Assembly: GCA_033851545.1 (NCBI GenBank)
Contig: JAWWOO010000040.1
Span: 1-64,000, forward strand
Reading direction: 5' to 3'
From: JAWWOL01 sp033851545
GTDB lineage: Bacteria > Actinomycetota > Actinomycetes > JAWWOL01
DNA length: 64,000 bases
The position numbers and the translations under genes were made by a program. The notes beneath the pieces were generated by a model. It searched no databases. It saw only the letters and a list, made by a program, of their open reading frames with translations, and was not told where the DNA came from. Below are positions 60,917-64,000 of the stretch, piece after piece; positions within the stretch are counted from its first letter, which is position 1, and each line of letters starts with the position of its first letter.

Positions 60917-62097
60917 CAAAGGGGCCGCTGGACGGCATCACGGTCGTGTCGTGCGAGCAAGCCGTCGCCGCGCCCATGGCCACTCGCCACCTTGCCGATC
61001 TCGGTGCTCGCGTCATCAAGATCGAGCGGCCAGGCACCGGTGACTTCGCACGAGGCTATGACGAGACGGTGCGGGGCATGTCCAGCCACTTCGTGTGGCT
61101 GAACCGCTCGAAGGAAAGCATCGCTCTCGACCTGAAGCACCCGTCTGCCGCGGCAGTGATGCGCCGGCTCATCGACAAGGCTGACGTCTTCGTCCAGAAC
61201 TTTGCTCCGTCGGCCGCCGAACGTTGCGGTCTAGGGGCCGCCGCCCTTCGGGCGAGAGACCCTCGACTGATCACATGCTCGATCACCGGCTACGGCACCA
61301 GCGGGCCGTATCGCGACGCGAAGGCCTATGACCTCTTGATCCAGTCGGAGGCCGGACTGGTGTCCGTGACCGGCACCGAAGATCTGCCAGCCAAGAGCGG
61401 CATCCCGGCAGCGGACATCGGCGCTGGCATGTACGCCTTCGCCGGCATCCTCGCTGCCCTGTACGACCGTGAACGAACTGGTGTCGGCACCGAGGTGGAC
61501 ATCAGTCTGTTCGATTCACTCATCGAGTGGATGGGTTATCCGCTGTACTACACCCGTTACGGTGGACAGGCGCCCGGCAGGACAGGCACGAGTCATGCGG
61601 CAATCGCGCCCTACGGCACCTATGCCGCCTCCGATGGTCAACAGTTTGTTCTGTCGATCCAGAATGAGCGTGAGTGGAAGGCGTTCTGCACCGTCGTGCT
61701 GCGACGAGAGGAGTTGGCTAGCGATCCGCGTTTCGACGCTGGAAGCCGACGTGTGGCCAACCGGGAGGCGTTGGACACCTGCATTGCCGACGTGCTGAGC
61801 CTGGTTACGGGCGACGCCTTTGCCGCTCGACTCGAGGATGCGCGCATCGCGAATGCCCGGCGCCGCGAGGTCGCCGACGTTCTCGAGCATCCCCAGCTCG
61901 CCGCTCGCGAGCGTTGGACAACGGTGGACTCGCCGGTCGGCGAGCTCGATGCGATCCTGCCGCCGATCAGTCTCGGAGGGTTCGGACACCGCATGGACCC
62001 CATACCTTCGCTCGGAGAGCACACTCAGACCTTGCTGCGCGAGGTTGGGTACAGCGACGATGAGATCGCCGACATGGGTGGGTCTGGCCTTTTCTGA
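60913..62097 (+). CDS. Class III (CaiB/BaiF) CoA-transferase
   Basis: A 394-residue enzyme starting at an ATGA overlap. LDGITVVSCEQAVAAPMATRHLADLGARVIKIERPGTGDFARGYD, SHFVWLNRSKESIALDLKHP, DVFVQNFAPSAAERCGLG, ITGYGTSGPYRDAKAYDLLIQSEAGLVSVTG and GIPAADIGAGMYAFAGILAALYDRERTGVG with the catalytic Asp (ADIGAG) define the family. It moves CoA between carboxylic acids. In a mesaconate/citramalate route it would form citramalyl-CoA from succinyl-CoA; other dicarboxylates such as itaconate or methylsuccinate are possible. Confidence 0.9.
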   Translation: MTKGPLDGITVVSCEQAVAAPMATRHLADLGARVIKIERPGTGDFARGYDETVRGMSSHFVWLNRSKESIALDLKHPSAAAVMRRLIDKADVFVQNFAPSAAERCGLGAAALRARDPRLITCSITGYGTSGPYRDAKAYDLLIQSEAGLVSVTGTEDLPAKSGIPAADIGAGMYAFAGILAALYDRERTGVGTEVDISLFDSLIEWMGYPLYYTRYGGQAPGRTGTSHAAIAPYGTYAASDGQQFVLSIQNEREWKAFCTVVLRREELASDPRFDAGSRRVANREALDTCIADVLSLVTGDAFAARLEDARIANARRREVADVLEHPQLAARERWTTVDSPVGELDAILPPISLGGFGHRMDPIPSLGEHTQTLLREVGYSDDEIADMGGSGLF

Positions 62098-62147
62098 GGG
62101 CCTCGGCCGGAGAGCGCAACAATGCACGATGTGGCTGAGTAGGTACG

Positions 62148-62867
62148 ATGGGCGCTCGGACGATTCAGACCGCACGAGAGGCCTCGGGAGTGCCAGCACT
62201 TAGCGCCGCCACGAAGCGAGACTCGATCGTGGACCAACTTCGTCGCCTCATCCTTTCCGGCGAGCTTGAACGCGGAGCGCGTCTGCCGCAGGACGAGTTG
62301 GCTAGCCGGTTCTGCAGCAGCATCACGCCGGTGCGGGAAGCACTGCGAGCGCTCGAGGCCGAGGGCCTGGTCGTGTCCATTCCCCACCGAGGCACCCGGG
62401 TGGCGGCCTTGGACTTCGAGCGGGTCAAGGCAATCTATCTCGTTCGCCGGCTCGTCGAGGGCTATGCCTTGCGAAGAGCTGTCACGCGGATCTCAGCGCG
62501 GGATCTGCGCCTGGTCCGCGCAATCGTGGATGAGATAGAGTCCGCCACCGCCACCGGCAATGGCGAGCTGGCTCGTGACGCCAACCGCCGGTTTCACTTC
62601 TTCTTCTACGACCGGTGCGGGATCCCGGCTCTGTCCGCTCAGATCGCGCAGCTATGGGCAGCGTTCCCTTGGGACCTGGCACTGTCTTCGCCGGAGCGGT
62701 CAACCCAGTCCAGCGCGGAGCACCGCGAGCTGCTCGCCGCTGTCGAGGCCGGTGATGCTGACGTTGCGGCCGCGTGCGTCGAGAAGCACATCGCGCATGG
62801 GTTCGCCGCCATCACCCACCGTCTGGGCCAGCCCGACCTGGACCCCTTTGATGTCGAGGTCGACTGA
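62148..62867 (+). CDS. GntR-family regulator (FadR-like, FCD domain)
   Basis: A 239-residue regulator. Winged HTH: KRDSIVDQLRRLILSGELERGARLPQDELASRFCSSITPVREALRALEAEGLVVSIPHRGTRVA. The all-helical FCD ligand domain follows (LVRRLVEGYALRRAVTRI, DANRRFHFFFYDRCGIPALSAQIAQLW, HRELLAAVEAGDADVAAACVEKHIAHG) with the metal-site His residues. FCD regulators often sense carboxylic acids, which fits the acid-handling genes just upstream. It is on the same strand, 50 bp after the CoA-transferase gene, so may be cotranscribed with it. Confidence 0.9.
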   Translation: MGARTIQTAREASGVPALSAATKRDSIVDQLRRLILSGELERGARLPQDELASRFCSSITPVREALRALEAEGLVVSIPHRGTRVAALDFERVKAIYLVRRLVEGYALRRAVTRISARDLRLVRAIVDEIESATATGNGELARDANRRFHFFFYDRCGIPALSAQIAQLWAAFPWDLALSSPERSTQSSAEHRELLAAVEAGDADVAAACVEKHIAHGFAAITHRLGQPDLDPFDVEVD

Positions 62868-62914
62868 GGCGCTGAACGGGTTGATCTGACGGCTCTACAG
62901 ATCGGCCCGGGCTG

Positions 62915-63204
62915 TTAGCTCCCGCCGGCGGTCGTCGTCTTGGTGGCGGCGTTGTCGATGTGGTCGAGGAGGTCGTTGAGCCACTGGTGGAATGTCGTCT
63001 CGGTGGTGCAGGCCTCGTCGGGGAGGTCGCCGCGGGTGGCCCAGGAGGGCCCGTATCGGTTGGTCATGATGTAGTTGACGGTGCGGTGGTAGGCGGCGGT
63101 GAGCGCGGCGACCCGCTCGTCGTAGCCGCTCGAGCGGTCCGGCTCGTCAGCGGTATCCGCTGGGCCGTAGCAGCAGCCAGGCTCGTTTCAGTGGCGGTGG
63201 TCAT
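62915..63204 (-). pseudogene. Frameshifted hypothetical protein of a mobile-element remnant
   Basis: An ATG at 63204 stands behind a perfect AAGGAGG and gives MTTATETSLAAATAQ, but that frame soon meets a stop. The coding-like sequence continues in another frame as DERVAALTAAYHRTVNYIMT, NRYGPSWATRGDLPDEACTT and ETTFHQWLNDLLDHIDNAAT up to TAA at 62915-62917. The two frames differ (290 bases in total, not a multiple of three), so an indel near codon 12 probably broke the gene. It sits 15 bp behind mobC. The family is not recognised. Confidence 0.55.
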
Positions 63205-63219
63205 GGTGCCTCCTTCGGG

Positions 63220-63654
63220 TCAGGCGCGGCGGCGCATCAGCGCCGCGGTGGCGGTGTCGAGGCGTTGGACTGCGGCGGTGGCGGTGAGGATGGCGTGCTG
63301 TGTCCACGGGGGTGCGCCGACGCCGGCGTTGAGGGCGGCGACGATCTGGTTGACGTTGACGGCGTAGCGGCGGATCTGGGTGCGGGCTTGGATGAGTTCG
63401 CGGAGGGCTTCTCGCCAGGTGATGTCACCGGCGAAGTCGATGCCTTGGGCGGTGCGCACGACGGCGGTGGCGGCGAACCCGGCCGGGGTCAGCCCGGCCC
63501 GGTGGGCGCCTTCGACGACCTTTGCATACTCCTGGTCGTCGAGGCGGATCAGGATGGTCCGCCGGCGGGCGGGGCGTTGGTGAAGCCGGTGCCGCGCAGG
63601 CCGACCTCCGTCGGCTACGAAAGAACCGGAGGCCTCGGTTGACGGTTCCGTCAC
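63220..63654 (-). CDS. mobC: MobC-like relaxosome accessory protein
   Basis: A 144-residue protein with GTG start. TILIRLDDQEYAKVVEGAHRAGLTPAGFAATAVVRTAQG is the ribbon-helix-helix-like N-terminus, and ITWREALRELIQARTQIRRYAVNVNQIVAALNAG matches the MobC core (R....N.NQI...LN). MobC helps the relaxase open the transfer origin of mobilisable plasmids and integrated elements. Normally a relaxase gene follows, but here the next gene is a broken short ORF and then the GntR gene, so the element looks decayed. It overlaps the upstream small HTH gene by 4 bp. Confidence 0.75.
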   Translation of the reverse strand: MTEPSTEASGSFVADGGRPARHRLHQRPARRRTILIRLDDQEYAKVVEGAHRAGLTPAGFAATAVVRTAQGIDFAGDITWREALRELIQARTQIRRYAVNVNQIVAALNAGVGAPPWTQHAILTATAAVQRLDTATAALMRRRA

Positions 63655-63890
63655 TGGTTCACCGCCCGCAGGCCGGATTCCGCAGCTCCAGGGTTGACCT
63701 CAGCGGCCTGGTCGTTGAGGTCGCGCACGAGGCGGCGGGCATATCCGGGGGAGATGCTGAGCCGTTCGGCGAGGAGCGCGGTGGTCAGCGGTTGGCCGGT
63801 GCGGGCGCAGTCGTCGCGGGCTTCCTCGGCCCTGGCCTGGGTGACGGCGCGTGGGCTGCGTGATGCCTTCACCCGCTCCACCGGGATCAC
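63651..63890 (-). CDS. Small HTH protein of the mobile-element remnant
   Basis: A 79-residue ORF with GTG start. It contains TQARAEEARDDCARTGQPLTTALLAERLSISPGYARRLVRDLNDQ, a helix-turn-helix of the kind found at the C-terminus of actinobacterial DUF2637/SpdB-type element proteins. The N-terminal membrane part of such a protein is not present, so this may be a truncated tail or an independent small regulator. Its end overlaps the mobC start (GTGA). Confidence 0.5.
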   Translation of the reverse strand: MIPVERVKASRSPRAVTQARAEEARDDCARTGQPLTTALLAERLSISPGYARRLVRDLNDQAAEVNPGAAESGLRAVNQ

Positions 63891-63912
63891 CGGAATCCCT
63901 GCTGCAGGGCAA

Positions 63913-63999
63913 CCAGTCGACCGGGTTGTATTTGTGCTGCGGCAGGTATGGGCTGGTTGCGGCGGCGAGGCGGTTGGGCCTGGAGCCGGTCTGGGCCAG
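63913..63999 (-). pseudogene. Fragment resembling the start of a YyaL/DUF255 thioredoxin-domain gene
   Basis: At the right edge the minus strand reads RPNRLAAATSPYLPQHKYNP then VDW. This matches the N-terminal signature of DUF255 (YyaL) proteins, NRLA..TSPYL.QH..NPVDW. Right after NPVDW the resemblance stops (LPCSRDSG), where family members continue W/Y-P-W-G..A. The frame then runs over the small HTH gene. I read it as a gene start cut by element DNA. A chance or partial match cannot be excluded because the sequence ends at 64000. Confidence 0.45.
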
Positions 64000-64000
64000 G

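Noticed and set aside
63651..63912. Alternative 70-codon minus-strand frame starting at 63912.
   Set aside because: It continues the YyaL-like fragment frame into Arg/Pro-rich shadow sequence over the small HTH gene, with no domain.
34817..64000. Attachment-site repeat of the tRNA-Lys 3' end inside the window.
   Set aside because: I looked for a second copy of the T-arm/acceptor end to the right and found none; attR could lie past the edge.
1..64000. CRISPR array, rRNA operon or riboswitch.
   Set aside because: No regularly spaced direct repeats and no rRNA-like or known riboswitch-like conserved stretches were seen on reading.

Overview
The window is high-GC DNA from an actinomycete. The evidence is NucS-type mismatch endonuclease, a mycothiol-dependent-isomerase-like protein, an arsenate reductase of the LMW-phosphatase fold, DUF2252 and CHAD/CYTH proteins, frequent GTG starts and 1-4 nt start/stop overlaps. 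I cannot name the genus. No CRISPR array, rRNA or intact transposase is visible.

1-6.6 kb: a tightly overlapping operon for cell-surface proteins. It holds a DUF916-like membrane-anchored protein, three related secreted proteins sharing one N-terminal domain, a sortase-fold protein that has lost its catalytic His and Cys, and a PstB-type ABC ATPase with no permease in view. 6.7-9.9 kb: an arsenic resistance island (ArsR, aquaporin, ArsC, a second divergent ArsR, ArsM methyltransferase, a 53-residue ORF) with two clear ArsR-type operators. 9.9-34.6 kb: mostly ordinary chromosome, with a GT-C-like membrane protein, FKBP lipoprotein, PLD-like protein, PAP2 phosphatase, a tRNA cluster (Phe, Asp, Glu), metallophosphoesterase, NucS, Hsp20 behind a CIRCE element, TrmH, MurB, a TetR/MFS efflux pair, PPK2, CHAD/CYTH, MGMT and a secreted carboxylesterase.

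34.8-62.9 kb: after a tRNA-Lys gene and an IS21-family istB remnant, the DNA changes character. A CCGTACGG-like octamer that is frequent in the left part becomes rare, and the gene content turns catabolic. Divergent operons encode (i) a mannose-isomerase-type AGE protein, KDPG aldolase, a KDG-type kinase, an SDR dehydrogenase and a ManD-type mannonate dehydratase; (ii) an IclR regulator and an oligopeptide-type ABC importer with a permease-ATPase fusion, followed by an esterase, an ABM-domain protein and an SMP-30 lactonase; (iii) an aldehyde dehydrogenase, a Zn alcohol dehydrogenase, and a full class I P450/ferredoxin/reductase set. Five copies of a 16-bp palindrome (RTTCR-N6-YGAAC) lie before these units, so they probably form one IclR regulon. 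Next comes a separate GntR-linked module: a CitE-like lyase, class I fumarase/mesaconase, SDR, aldehyde dehydrogenase and class III CoA-transferase. This fits a mesaconate/citramalate route to pyruvate and acetyl-CoA.

Taken together, the island looks like a complete route for an imported sugar conjugate. The esterase would release the parts, the sugar would go through lactone, mannonate, KDG and KDPG, and the other part would be oxidised by the P450 and dehydrogenases and possibly finished by the C5-dicarboxylate module. The substrate is unknown. 62.9-64 kb: remnants of a mobilisable element (frameshifted ORF, MobC, a small HTH protein) beside a fragment resembling the start of a YyaL/DUF255 gene.
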